Assembly (NCBI RefSeq): GCF_051020985.1 | Contig: NC_135000.1 | Coordinates: 25,326,784 to 25,390,783, forward strand | Direction of reading: 5' to 3' | DNA length: 64,000 nt | Origin: Nomia melanderi | Lineage: Eukaryota > Arthropoda > Insecta > Hymenoptera > Halictidae | Shown: piece after piece, positions 35,788-46,934 of the stretch | Position numbering within the stretch: position 1 is the first letter of the stretch | Layout: each line of letters opens with the position of its first letter | The notes under the pieces: model-generated | What the model saw: only the letters and a program-made list of their open reading frames with translations | What the model was told of the DNA's origin: nothing | Databases searched by the model: none | Position numbers and translations under genes: made by a program

Positions 35788-37300
35788 CAACGAATCGCCA
35801 CATTTTAAAATGCAAGTTGTTTCTAAATTTGATAGATGTAATTTCAATAGTTACAATGCGAGAGATGTGGTTCGATAAGTTGAGAATTTCTAATGTAAGA
35901 AACAAGTTTCTTCATATCTGTTACAATTTTCTGAAACTTCTTTACAATCGACATGACGTGTTAAATTCAACGATTTAATTGATCCGTGGGTACACGTAAT
36001 ATCGATTCCAGGAACAGTATAAAAGTAGAATAATCTCACCGGGCGATTCCCTTCGCGATAAAAAGTCGGCGCGATGGAACGCCAAGTCGGTCAAATGCGA
36101 AATTCACCTGTGGAAACTTATGCGTAGTTTTTTAAGGCCGAATAAAAAGGAGCAATACTCGGGTCGATTGTAAAAGTTGAATAACTCGTATGCAAAATCC
36201 CCCGCGTCGGATTAACCTAGAGATATCGTTCCTAGAAGGTTACTTTTGAACCGAGCGAAATCATTATTCGCAGCTATACGCGATATTATAAACGCGCTGC
36301 GAACTTTCGCGTACTTGTGGATTTCGAAAATCTTCGATATTAACCTATCGGAATGACCGACGCGGAGACGTAACGTTCCGTTTCATTTCAGATTCGCGAT
36401 GCTTCGGGTTTTTAACGGAAGTCCAATATTTCGGTATTATAATACGAGTATCGTAGTATTATAGCGATACTTGGAGCGAAACGAGAAACGACATTGTCCG
36501 TGAAACGGTCCAACAAGTTGAAACCACTCCAGTCTCCGATCGGTATCAAGAACCATCGAAAAGATGGCGTTCGAGGGGGCCAATCCTTCTTCAGTGTTTC
36601 GAATTATTGCCGTCAGGATTTATCGCGACGCGATTTAATGGGCATCGAAGATAGGTTTACCGGTTGCACGCGCACTCCGATGTAATTAACGGCATTAACG
36701 AGCTGTGTCGCATAAATTTCTCCGGCGCGGTATCCAATTAGCGCGGCCTGCCAAACTGTATGAATCCCGCGAACAATATTTTCCCTTTTCTCGCGATAAC
36801 GAATTCAATTAACGTCCAAGCGGTCGCAAATGAACAAAAAAAAAAAAAAAATAGGGGAGAAAGATACAGCGGCCCCGTGCCCTTCGCTCGCGTTAGATCT
36901 CGATCGGCCGTGGATCACGACCGTAATCCGATTTAGCTCCGGCTGCCGCCGCCTCGATAGTGTCGTTTCGCGCAATTATGGCGGCCGCTAAACGTTTCGT
37001 TTAATCGAACGAAACGACGTTCCCGGCGAACAACGACTCCGCGTTATGATAACGAACCATTGTTTGCCAGTCGGCCGACTCTAATCTGCTTCACGCGAAC
37101 GTACGAAAGTGAAAACCGAATGATTCATTGCGAGCAATCAATTTCGAGCGATAAGTGGCGACCCTTTTTCCCACTTGCTCTCAGATCCTATTAGAATTCG
37201 CCGTTTCTGAGTAACACGTTAATTTTAAAGCGTTCTCGCAATGGAAACTCTCCACTCGACGTACCACCGAATTCTATTAAAACCATTACAACATTAATTA
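35788..37300. other. No gene recognised
   Basis: AT-rich to 36000, mixed afterwards. A 16-A run is at 36836-36851 with no upstream similarity to a known retroposon here. No convincing ORF. Confidence 0.5.
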
Positions 37301-37528
37301 ATAACACATTGCGTACCGCTAACGAGAAATCTCGTTTCTATAAAGACACTTAGCTATGCAACCTCGCCAATTACCACAGCATTGGAAAAAATATAAAATT
37401 TGATTGCAATTGATTATCTATTTAAAACATATTACATAACAATACATCTGAGTTTTTCTATGTATGATATAACCTCAGTGAAAATTGCCACAATTCAGTT
37501 TTCTGAAAATTAGCCAGTACGCGATTAA
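37301..37528 (+). mobile_element. Family I MITE (about 228 bp)
   Basis: Left end ATAACACATTGCGTACCG and right end CAGTACGCGATTAA; the left TTAA appears to have decayed to ATAA. It contains a short palindrome AACGAGAAATCTCGTT, also present in the minus copy at 35570-35787. The two copies form an inverted pair about 1.5 kb apart. Confidence 0.85.
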
Positions 37529-37622
37529 CAAATTCCTCCAATCTTCACAACTCCATTCTATCAATTCTCAAATACCAAGATACACAACAATTGATAGTAT
37601 CAAGGTATCCCTACATTACACA

Positions 37623-37646
37623 CCGTCGGTCACCGATGACCGACGG
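37623..37646. repeat. Perfect 10-bp inverted repeat
   Basis: CCGTCGGTCA, a 4-base loop, then TGACCGACGG. The arm motif CACCGTCGGTCATCG occurs again as a direct copy at 37658-37672. This could be a small hairpin or a dyad binding site; no gene nearby supports either. Confidence 0.85.
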
Positions 37647-37672
37647 CGATCGCAGTCCACCGTCGGTCATCG

Positions 37673-38830
37673 AAGACAACGCAGTGTACACGCCCCAAAC
37701 ACGCTAACGGTGCACCGAGCACTCTGATTGTAACGTCGAGCGATACACGGCGGTGTCCGGCGTGCCGGTCACGCTTCCGCGTACGTTACAAGAACGACCA
37801 CGCAGGTCCCTGCCTATCGATCGCGAAACGAATCCGACCGGCTAGTTGTGCAAACTGATTACAGGCGTTAACGGGCCTCGCAGCTGGTTCTTGATCCGGC
37901 CGCCGGTATGTCGTACCGGGAGCCATTTTGGCAGTACGCGGCTAATGATCGAGTTACCTCGGTCCGGGCCGCCTCTATAATTATACCTCACTTTGTACCA
38001 AATATTCGCATTAACCGAACGCTGACAATGAAAAACGATCTGGCAATTACTTCCCTCTCTATATACCTGTCCGACCGCCGCGCGTCCCCCGCCCCTCCCC
38101 GCCCCTCCCCCGCGCCGTTGTCACGTTGATCGTTTTATCGCGACATTCGTTTCCCGACTCGCCTCTCACCCCTTCGTCTCGCCGTCCAACAACTAACTGC
38201 CGTCGTGTACCATCGAGTCCAGATAATTCAACGTTATTGCCGGCCCCGTCAGGATTCGAGAAACTCTTTTGTCCACCGGCGGCTCGCGCGCCGCGAGGGA
38301 AAATTAAGAGCGCCAACCCTCGCGCTTGATTACCGCCTAATTAGAACGCCGTTATCTGCGACGGCTCTCGGACCGTGACGGGGTCGCAGTGCACGGGACC
38401 GCGGGCTCGGAAAAATTCCGAATACGGGCGGCGAGCACACGTTCTTGTTACCCGATCGACAGTCGGAGATTAAAGAGAGGCGGCGCGAGGCAAACAGGAA
38501 ATTAGTTTGGGTCCCTGCCGTAGCGATGTTTCATTAGTTCCGTTCCAGCCCCTGTCCCCTCTCTCTGTTTCTCGCTTTTTACGCGCCGCCTAATGGTAAC
38601 GAGCCGTGGTTACGCCAATACGTTCGCCGTCTCTTCGGGCTTGCCGCTCGGTTCGTTCGTTTTTCGCGATCGCCGATGGAGATTTAGTCGAGAGGCGAGT
38701 GCGCTCGGATTTCGTCTCGTTAGACGCACCGTCGGACTTCGTCGGTGTTCCAGGGTTTCGGACGTACGCTTCTGTTTGCATTCGCGTTTCTTTGGGTATG
38801 AGAATATTCAAGATGGTTCACTGAGGTTGA
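37673..38830. other. GC-rich region without a supported gene
   Basis: GC-rich throughout, with overlapping frames on both strands (38059-38329; 38590-38880). No motif or domain was recognised. A C-rich run at 38086-38111 is described separately. Confidence 0.5.
38086..38111 (-). other. Putative G-quadruplex motif
   Basis: The plus strand shows C-runs of five, four, four, four and five separated by single bases (G or T). The minus strand therefore has at least four runs of four or more G with one-base loops, a canonical quadruplex pattern. There is no adjacent gene to relate it to. Confidence 0.7.
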
Positions 38831-39028
38831 TCGACCCTTCGCACTCGAGATGTAGGGCATATTGTTTGAAACTAATTTAACGATGATTCGTAGATAAATT
38901 AAGCAACAGAGTTTTTAAATACTTCGCGTAGCAATGCAAACTTTAATTTGAAATATTAAATATTCAACTTCATAGTTTTGTTTTATCGAATCATGTGCTG
39001 ACGATCACCTCTCAAGTGCAACGGGTTC
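38831..39028 (+). mobile_element. Family C MITE, degenerate (198 bp)
   Basis: Left TCGACCCTTCGCACTCGAGA, right CACCTCTCAAGTGCAACGGGTTCA. The interior keeps the C order (TTTGAAACTAATTTAACGAT, ATTAAATATTCAAC) with many substitutions and deletions. An old copy. Confidence 0.8.
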
Positions 39029-39173
39029 ATCTTTGGCACTCCATCAGCTTTGCTATAAAGATAGTTTCTATTGCAGATATACGATTCATTTCAAATTGTA
39101 AAATTCTTGAAGAAATTAATATTCTCTATACCTTAGAACTTCTGTCCGAATTTCCTTGCATCACTCTTACTTT

Positions 39174-39418
39174 TTAACCCCTTATCCTACGAGTTAGACT
39201 CGTGGTGAAGATTTTCAGCATGATTCAATAAATACATGTATTACTCAGTTCATTCGAATTCAAAGTAAATATTATTCCCCTGTAATCAACTACTACACTT
39301 AGAAGGAAATACAGGCATAACATATGCTTAGAATTTTTCTCTTTTCCCAATGAATTATTAACGACAAAGCAGCCGTATCGACCAGAGTTGAGAAATATAT
39401 CATAGACCAAGGGGTTAA
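39174..39418 (+). mobile_element. Family E MITE (subtype 2), 245 bp
   Basis: Left TTAACCCCTTATCC, then TTAGACTCGTGGTGAAGATT; right AGACCAAGGGGTTAA. Collinear with 6593-6831 across its whole length, about 32 kb away and in the same orientation. Confidence 0.92.
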
Positions 39419-40144
39419 GTTGAGTTTCGTCCAGAAAACGGGCGCTACGGTGCATTGCGCGGCAACGACGCAATCCTCTCAAGAAAAATGAAATCCCAGC
39501 CAGTCAAGGTAAATTACCCGCCGCTCGAATTACCGAACCATCTCCGCCGAAAACTGCGAAGCCCGCGGTGGCTCGAACCCCTTTCTCACGGTCGCATTAT
39601 CAAAGCGGCTGCGTTAGCGCCGCAACTTTTCATCGCTTTAATCGGCCCGGCCGCCGCGTAATTCGTCGCGCGGCGTGTCGGGATAAAAATGCGCTTCTCC
39701 TGCGTAATGCGGCCCGTACGTGCGCGTCGTTAGTCCTCGCGGCGCGACGCGGCGCGACGCGGCGCGGCGACTTCATTCGCGAAATATCGCGGGGAACGCC
39801 GACAGCTTGACAAAGCACTGCTACGTGCTCGCTTATCTCGCTGCGCGTTCAGCCCCCGCGCGCCCCTTTCCGCCCCACGGTTCACTGGAACGCGTAAATT
39901 TATTGGATACGTACGATTTCCATCGGGCACACGCGTATGTTCGACCGTTACGCGCGCGTCAACGCCGATGATCGACGCTTCTGGCAGAGGATAGCACAGT
40001 TTTACATCGGTGCACGAAATATACGTGTTAGATGAAAGTATCGGTAACAGAAGGATGATTCCAAGTGAGACGATTCGACGTTTAAATCGTCAAATGTCTG
40101 TGTTTTCGATTGTTTGGCGTGGCGAATGTTGCGCAGAGGCGCAT
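39419..40144. other. GC-rich region without a supported gene
   Basis: Contains a run of GCGCGACGCG units near 39739-39770 and several overlapping frames on both strands. No gene recognised. Confidence 0.5.
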
Positions 40145-40345
40145 TTAACCGTTTGCGGACCAATATCGACAGTTCGAGATGAAATTTATGTATTTGCAGA
40201 ACTAAGTCGCAAACAAGTGGTTTAATTACTCGAACAGCGAGAGGTTGACACGTAGTTTCGTTTTTTTTCTATTATTTGAAGAGTTGATATATAATTTAGC
40301 TTCGTCTGCTGATGTATAGATCAAACTTTCGTAAATATATTAGAT
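40145..40345 (+). mobile_element. Family B MITE, degenerate
   Basis: Starts TTAACCGTTTGCGGACCAA, then AACTAAGTCGCAAAC, GAGTTGATATATAATTTAGC and TTCGTCTGCTGATG, all B landmarks. The right terminus has decayed beyond recognition near 40345. Confidence 0.8.
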
Positions 40346-42608
40346 CTATTGGAAAATTCTACCCGATGTCAGAGTTTCCTGAGATGAGTCATTCTACAGA
40401 AATGGAATCCACAAATTACCGTTAGGTGAATATTAATAACTGCATTGAAAGTTTAGTATTTTACTTGAATTAAAGAAGGGAGAACTTTGCGGTAGATAAA
40501 TATATTTCTTACTATTAGGTACCAATGATATTTGTGATATAGTTCTTTCTAAAATTGGACCATTTCTTCACGATTTACCCTGCCTGCGGAAAACCGCCGT
40601 AACTCTTCGACTGCTCGTCGCGAGATTCTAAACAACGGTTAAATGATAGAGCAATAAACACATTTCCCGAAGGTATGAACCCGGGTATTTTATAAATCAC
40701 GGCTCCAGCTCCTAGACCGACCTCCGTCGTTCGAAAAAGGTATTTCCCCCGGAAGATTTCCCGCGACGAAGGATCCGAGGGCCCGAAACGTAAACAAAAG
40801 TGCTACGGAGAAAAGGAAATTGCCGCGGTGCAGAGCGTTGACGGTCGGAGGAAAAAGATTTACCGCGATGGAAACTGTTACGCGGAAAACACGCGGCGGA
40901 CAATCGGAATTTCCGCCGTGCCGGAATGCGACCGGGAAAGATTGGAATCGCGCGTTGTTCAGAAAAAGATCGCACGTGTTCTTGTTACGACTGTAGCGCT
41001 TTGTTTATTTTTCCGACTCGCTGTTCCGCCAGCAGTGGACGGTTCTGTTTGAACTTGAATCGCAAGTTTTTCACTTCCAATCTTCGGCGTATCGTATCAA
41101 GGTAAACTCGTCTGTACGATTTCGTTCCAATTAATACAGGTTCCATCGCCTCCATACGTTCACAGCGAACGCGAAGCTATCTCTAAACAATACACAGAAA
41201 TTCCATTTTTAATCTCCCTAATGAATTCTCTGGTACCACAGCTACGAATATAAAACGAGAGCTTGATTAAACCTCATCAAACATCACGAATTCCAAACAA
41301 CCGTGGACGCAGTCGCATAAATGCATAAATACCGTGATTCAATCATCATTACAAACACGGTATCCAGGTTTCCGGGTGGAGCTCGATTGCCCGATAACTC
41401 AAACACCGACTCGATTACACCGAAAAAGGGGGAGCACGAGTAACTCGCGGAGATTCGCTTAAAAATCTGCCAAGAGGAAATTCAAAGAGCCGGCTCGGCG
41501 ATACGTAAAGAGAAATAGATTGAAGCCGGGAACTTCGGATACGCTTTCCGCGGCGGGCATTCAGACGGAGTTTCCATTTAATCGCGGCAACCGGCGAGGA
41601 GAATTAAATATAATCCGGCCGGCGGCCGCGGCGGGTCGCGGGGCGGATCGATCGGTTATAATCCCGCGGAAATTTCGCTGTAATTGCGTCCGATATTGCG
41701 TGCCCGCCGAGAATTTCGCAGATACGTCCGCATTGTTCGGGTTACGTAAGCCCGGATGGCCGGGAATAGAAGAAAATTCTTCTGCCAAGTTGTCCCCGCG
41801 CGGAATAAGGATCGGGACCGAACGATTCGCTCCGATAAAAATATGCGAGCGCGGCGGAGGTGCGGCGGATACGCCGCGGACGCGTGAACCCGTGGACCGA
41901 CCGGCCGGGCCGGTATTTGCCAAAACGACGGGCTCGCCTATAATGAAAATAGAGCGTAAGCCACGGCCCAAAGTTCAAAATTGGATTTCGAGGCGGAGCC
42001 TGCGTGGCCGCGCGAGCCCACCCTTCGCGCGCCTATTGCCAATGGAAAGATCTGCCAAAATAATGCGAGCGTGTTCGCCGTGAATCATATGACGGATTCG
42101 TGCGCGCGTTCCTCGCGCGAATCGATCAGCCCCGACGATTCCGATGCGAGACGAATTACGCTTCCAGCTGCGCGACTCGCTGTTCGATTTTTATTGGAGA
42201 CGCGTAACGCCGCCGGCTCCCGAGCGTCTTCGCGCTCCGGTTTATCGGAGTAGAATTCGGCTCTCGCGGAACGATAATAAATATTCAATCGTTTGTTTTC
42301 TTTCGGATGAAACGAAACAGAATCGCTCGGCGAGGAATTTTTGTAAGATTAAGAGAACGGGTTTAGTTGATTGTTTGTGGGAAACAAACGAACTGGACTT
42401 TTATTGCTTGGACTTTGCGTTCCAATGGTTCGAGCTCTCGGTGTTTGTAGAGCACGTGAACTTCCACTGGTTTCCGTGTTGACCAGTTGCGACCTCTTTG
42501 AAAAGTGCGCACGTTATTCCGGTATGTGTTCGTGTCTATAAATAATCTATTCGACAAGTTTTCGTTCGAGTGGCGTTTATCTCTAGATTATTTGTAAACG
42601 TTATCTAA
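40346..42608. other. No gene recognised
   Basis: AT-rich at the left, GC-rich at 40690-41040 and 41510-42260. The 187-codon plus frame at 41520-42083 overlaps minus frames of similar size and shows no motif. A weak candidate at best. Confidence 0.5.
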
Positions 42609-42836
42609 TTAACGCGTTGACTGCCACGAGAATTTATAGCGTTTTGAATAGTAATGTTTATTCTTTAATAAAGGCAAATGATATTGGAAATAACTATTAA
42701 CGATTTAGTATTATAGTAGTCATATTACGCTATGATCGAACTTATATTTTTAATTCGAATCAAGTATTTTATTGTAACTGTTCTTCAGCAAGTTGGAAGC
42801 TCCGGTCATCAGTGACCACGGCAGTCAACGTGTTAA
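42609..42836 (+). mobile_element. Family H MITE, full length (228 bp)
   Basis: Left TTAACGCGTTGACTGCC, right GGCAGTCAACGTGTTAA: inverted termini of 17 bp with one mismatch, TTAA on both sides. The right subterminal TCCGGTCATCAGTGACCACG parallels the GTCACCGG-type region of the other H copies. Confidence 0.93.
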
Positions 42837-43499
42837 TATAATTTTCTAATATAAATCAATATCGAATTACTCGTGTCGAAAGTGAATATTCCTTTCACCG
42901 TAACACGCGGAACGTCGCCATTTCTTCGTGACGAGCGTACTCGTGAAAAATAGCTAACCGAATAAGAGACGTTCAAGCTAAAAGCGGGACGAGAGGGAAC
43001 GGGAGCAAAACGACGATTCGACGGCGTCAACTCCACAAGGAAAAAGAACAGCGAACTCGAAATTCGATGACCTTTAAGCGCGTTCCTGTGAGCACGCTGC
43101 GTAACAAACGATCCGAACGTGCACGGGACGGAACATTCGGACCGCGAGTGGGCAAACGAAATTCGCGGGCGCGCGCCGCGCGAATCGTTCGGTTGACTTT
43201 CGAGAGCGAGCCGCGAGCCAGTGACGCCGATTATTTAATTATTGCAGGCAATATGCGAAGTGAGCAATTATCGGTAATTAGGCGTGACGCGGACGCGTCT
43301 AGGAGGACGATATTAATGCGCCCGCGCACAATGGAACAGCGGGACCGTCGTGTCTCGTCGAACAAATGCATTCTCTCTCTGCCAGTTTCCTGTAGAGACA
43401 CCGAACAAATGAAACTCGGCCGCTATAAAGGTGTAAAAAATATTCAGAATGCTTCTCTTTTGTTAACGAGGCTTCGGTAATACCGGGAGACACGTCTCG
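42837..43499. other. No gene recognised
   Basis: GC-rich in 43070-43240. The 137-codon plus frame 43067-43480 shows no recognisable motif. Nothing else was seen. Confidence 0.5.
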
Positions 43500-43697
43500 T
43501 TAACCTCTTGACCTACAATATGGTGTTAGACTCGTGGCGAAGATTTTAAATCGAATTTGACCGATGTACATCTTATTTGTTTCTTTCGAAATATAATAGA
43601 ATATAAATTATGGTGAATATTGAATTAGTTCCTGTTGAAATGAAACTATGACGAATGTTAAATATATTGTAACGGGGAGTATCAATTTCGGTGAATA
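43500..43697 (+). mobile_element. Family E-like MITE, left part
   Basis: Starts TTAACCTCTTGACCTACAAT, then GTTAGACTCGTGGCGAAGAT, which match the E left end. The remainder is AT-rich with no match to the E interior, and no E right end is seen before the F element begins at 43698. The right limit is approximate. Confidence 0.6.
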
Positions 43698-43935
43698 TTA
43701 ACCCTTTGAACTCTGTAGGCTCCAATATTGCACCAGTTATAGTATTGAATATTTTAATGAATCGATGGAACTATCCCAAAATTATTAGATCTTCCACACA
43801 TCCAAATTTTTTATTTAGAAGAAAAATAATAGATCGAAGGAGTGTTATAGCGTTTTTCATTTTCACTAGACATACTATAAAAATTAGTTATAGTTGCTGA
43901 TAGATTTCAATACCATCTGGAGTGCTAAGGGTTAA
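43698..43935 (+). mobile_element. Family F MITE, full length (238 bp)
   Basis: Left TTAACCCTTTGAACTCTG followed by GGCTCCAATATTGCACC; right GGAGTGCTAAGGGTTAA. Collinear with the minus copy at 29264-29497. Both ends are TTAA. Confidence 0.92.
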
Positions 43936-44342
43936 ATTCAGTTTCTGTTACTTTAAAATTTCAAAGGTTGGATAAATCTTTCTCAATGGGATTCAGTAAA
44001 CAGCCCCATAAAACTCATTACATTCTTCCAAGAGACAAATATAAAGAAGTGATAACAGTATGGATCGCTAGCTAATAGGACTGAAATTTGCATATCACCG
44101 ATAAGGAATGAAAAGTGGGCGGGAATGTCAGGGAACGATTTTAAAGATTCCGAAACACTTTGCTTCTCGACCCGATAATTTCTCGGCATACTGCGCCTCA
44201 TGTATAGTTCTATAAGGTTAAACTAATTTAAAATTAAGTTTGTATCTACTCATTTTGCTCTTGGTTAATCAGAGAATTCTCTGATTTATCTATTGCCTAG
44301 GACTTTTTCCTTGATTCACTTCCTTTCTAATGCGTCGATAAT
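43936..44342. other. No gene or repeat recognised
   Basis: Plain AT-rich spacer between the F and J elements. Confidence 0.55.
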
Positions 44343-44592
44343 TTAACCAGTTAACTGTGTTTGACGAGTATAAAAGTCATCGTAAAGCTTGACATGATAC
44401 TAATTCTTTCAGCGATGAATTCTTTATTTTTTCACATAAACGTGTAATTCTTCTTTGTTTCGCTTTGTCTTTCATTAGAATATACTCTGCGTGCACTCGA
44501 CCTGCGTTCGACGAGTACACGCTCCATTTTTCGATTTTATTGCGCGCAGAACGAGAGGTTTTTCCAACTAAATTCCACAGTTAACTGGTTAA
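44343..44592 (+). mobile_element. Family J MITE (250 bp)
   Basis: Left TTAACCAGTTAACTGTG and right CACAGTTAACTGGTTAA are perfect 17-bp inverted repeats, themselves containing a TTAA. A second inverted motif, CGACGAGTA-like, lies inside each end (TTTGACGAGTATA at the left, TTCGACGAGTACACGC in the interior). This is the only copy of the family in the window. Confidence 0.88.
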
Positions 44593-44895
44593 GTTATCCA
44601 TCAAGGCTAAACTAAGTCAGAGTTAAGTTTGCGAAACAAGACGTTGGTCATCCGCCTTGAAATACTTCAGGCAAGAAAGAAAACAGCCGCCGTGAGATTA
44701 TTATTAAGTGCGACAGCAATAAATATGATAAGAGTAAGTGCGTTAAAAATAAGGTTTAGAATTAGAAGGCGAGGTCGATGGTCGACGTCGACTCGTAGCA
44801 ACCTCCACATGATGAGGCCTGGCAACTAACATCTTCATCAGTATATTTCCTGTGACGGATTATGTTAGGCTAATTGAATGCGATAATTTTGTAAT

Positions 44896-45104
44896 TTAAC
44901 ACCGGCGCAATTCACACTCCCATCTGACGGCTGAATTCCCAAAATTGATGAAAATATTGAAATTATCAATAAGTAAATTAATTTTCAAATATGTGGAAAT
45001 GTTTCCTAATTACCACACCATTTGACGAACCACATATTTGATGGTGCCGGCTAATATATCTTACTGTGAGCCATCGGTGGTGCACGCCGGTGTGAACGTG
45101 TTAA
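44896..45104. mobile_element. Possible degenerate H-like MITE (209 bp)
   Basis: Starts TTAACACCGGCGCAATTCAC and ends CGCCGGTGTGAACGTGTTAA. The right end resembles H, but pairing between the ends needs a gap. Size and TTAA edges fit a MITE; no second copy was seen. Confidence 0.4.
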
Positions 45105-45165
45105 ATGTGAAATATGAAATCATCAGGCAAATATTCAGACAATTTTCACGTTCTTCAGGGATGAT

Positions 45166-45187
45166 AGAGAGAGAGAGAGAGAGAGAG
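45166..45187. repeat. (AG)11 microsatellite
   Basis: Eleven uninterrupted AG dinucleotides. It encodes the Glu-Arg run in the spurious plus-strand frame 45038-45529. Confidence 0.97.
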
Positions 45188-46267
45188 TTACTTAACTCGT
45201 ACTCAGTATGTTCCCGATTCCGGCGTGTAATTAAAATAATGGAATCGAGTTCAGCAACACCGCAAAACGTCCGGTCTATATACCTCGAAGAGCCCTTCTT
45301 TCATAAATCAGAGTACAGTCAGTCGGTTAGAATAAAAACGCGCGATGGTTATACGTGCCGCGGTGCACGTTCAAGTAAAATAGAAGCGAAATTCGGGTCT
45401 CTCGGGTTCCGGTTCGAACTCACGCGTGTTCCGAAGATAATCAAGACATGGCCGACTCCGGTCGATACTATAAATTATTATCGCGTTAACGTACCCCAGT
45501 TGCTGTTCTCAATTTATGCACGACACTAAATAATACCCGGAAGTCCCGGCTTTCAGTGGATAAATCGTTGCATCGAAGTGGCCCGGCAGAATGTTCTTCG
45601 TCGAACATATCGGAGCTTGTAAATTTTACGGCGAAGAAGAAATTCTCATGGAAAATAAATCAGCGCTCGAATCCTGCGGGACGGGATCAAAGAATTTTAA
45701 CGAGTTTACTTCGGCCGACGTTTTGAGACGGCGAAATGAATCGTATAAATAAGGAAAGCCAATTCCGCGAGATCTACGGTGATTCTTGCGACAGCGATCC
45801 TTTGCCGGAGATGAATAACTAAATATGGCGGTCGATTGAGAAAAAACCGATCGACCGGGTCCGCGACACCAGCCGCTGAAACAAGATCTCACTCGTTAGG
45901 CGAGAAAGAGCTTTCACGCGCGGCTCGCTCTCGCTATACGAATCGCCCCCCTTTTCTCCCCTCTTCTTTCAAACGACACGGAAGACCTCGTTGCCTCGGG
46001 CCTAACGTTAATGCGCATGATTTTCTTTTCATTCCCTCTGAGGCACGCCGTCGCTGTTTGCTCTGGCGATCTCCTCTCCGTGATAGAACGGACTGCGCGG
46101 ACAGAGAAGCGCGAAAATCCCTTACAACCCCTGCCGCTACGGTAACACTGATACCGCGCGCGGGGATGGAAAAATGTTCCCTTTCCATTCCGAATGTTTT
46201 CGCAGCTGAGTATGTTTGAAATTTCAATCGCGCTGCTTTCTTGAGAGAGTCTGTGAGTGATATTAGT
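45188..46267. other. No gene recognised
   Basis: Mixed sequence. Overlapping frames on both strands at 45836-46227. No repeat family member. Confidence 0.5.
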
Positions 46268-46509
46268 TAACTCTTTGCACTCCGAAATTTCTCATTGGAA
46301 ATATTTAACATTTTTCGACGAGGCGAGGACGATATTCTTTGAAATTTCGAAGGGAGAACACGAGTATATTAAGGAACAAAGCTATTTTATTCCAATATTT
46401 CACGTATCGAGGCGTTATACAAAGTTTAACACTAAATATCATATTTTATAGCTTCACTGCGTCAAATCAAGTGGTAACTGAGAGTCACCTCCCGAGTGCA
46501 AAGGGTTAA
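46268..46509 (+). mobile_element. Family C MITE, full length (242 bp)
   Basis: Left TTAACTCTTTGCACTCCG, right CCGAGTGCAAAGGGTTAA. Very similar to the 4964-5201 copy, including ACACGAGTATATTAAGGA and AAATCAAGTGGTAACTGAGA. TTAA on both sides. Confidence 0.94.
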
Positions 46510-46685
46510 CATTGAGATGATGAATCTTGCATGTTTTGTTCGATGAATATTCAGAATAAATGTAGAACACGTAGGAGATACTTGATGCGCTGTAAAAACT
46601 AAACGAGAATCACCTTCGTAACTCGAATTCTCGTTTGTTTCGCGCTAAAATATTTCGGAATCTTGTTGAATCAACGAATTCACAT

Positions 46686-46934
46686 TTAACCCTTTGCAGT
46701 TGAGAATATTTTTCTCAACAAATATTCATTACTTTCTGATGAAATATCAATGATATGTTTTACGACTAACATAAAGAAATATCTTGCATAAATTAAGTAA
46801 CAGGACTATTTTATTTCGATGTTCCATGCGTTGATGCATTATATAAAAATTTAATACTGAATTCTAAATTTTATCATTTTCATGGGTCAAAAGAAATGGC
46901 GACTGAAAAGCGCCTCTCGAGTGCAAAGGGTTAA
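46686..46934 (+). mobile_element. Family C MITE, second subfamily (249 bp)
   Basis: Left TTAACCCTTTGCAGTTGAG, right CTCGAGTGCAAAGGGTTAA. The interior resembles 19764-19989 (CTTTCTGATGAAATA, CTTGCATAAATTAAG, GATGTTCCATGCGTTGATGC). Same orientation as the C copy 177 bp upstream, and the spacer is not repeat-derived. Confidence 0.92.

Noticed and set aside
36836..36851. 16-A run as a retroposon tail
   Set aside because: No upstream SINE- or LINE-like sequence and no target-site duplication seen.
39560..39600. tRNA B-box-like GGTTCGAGCC on the minus strand
   Set aside because: The flanking bases do not form a T-arm stem and no matching A-box or acceptor stem could be found.
41520..42083. 187-codon plus-strand frame
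   Set aside because: Opposite-strand frames overlap it, Arg/Ala/Pro-rich as expected of GC-rich noncoding DNA.
45038..45529. 163-codon frame
   Set aside because: Contains an (AG)11 microsatellite translated as Glu-Arg repeats and starts inside a candidate MITE.
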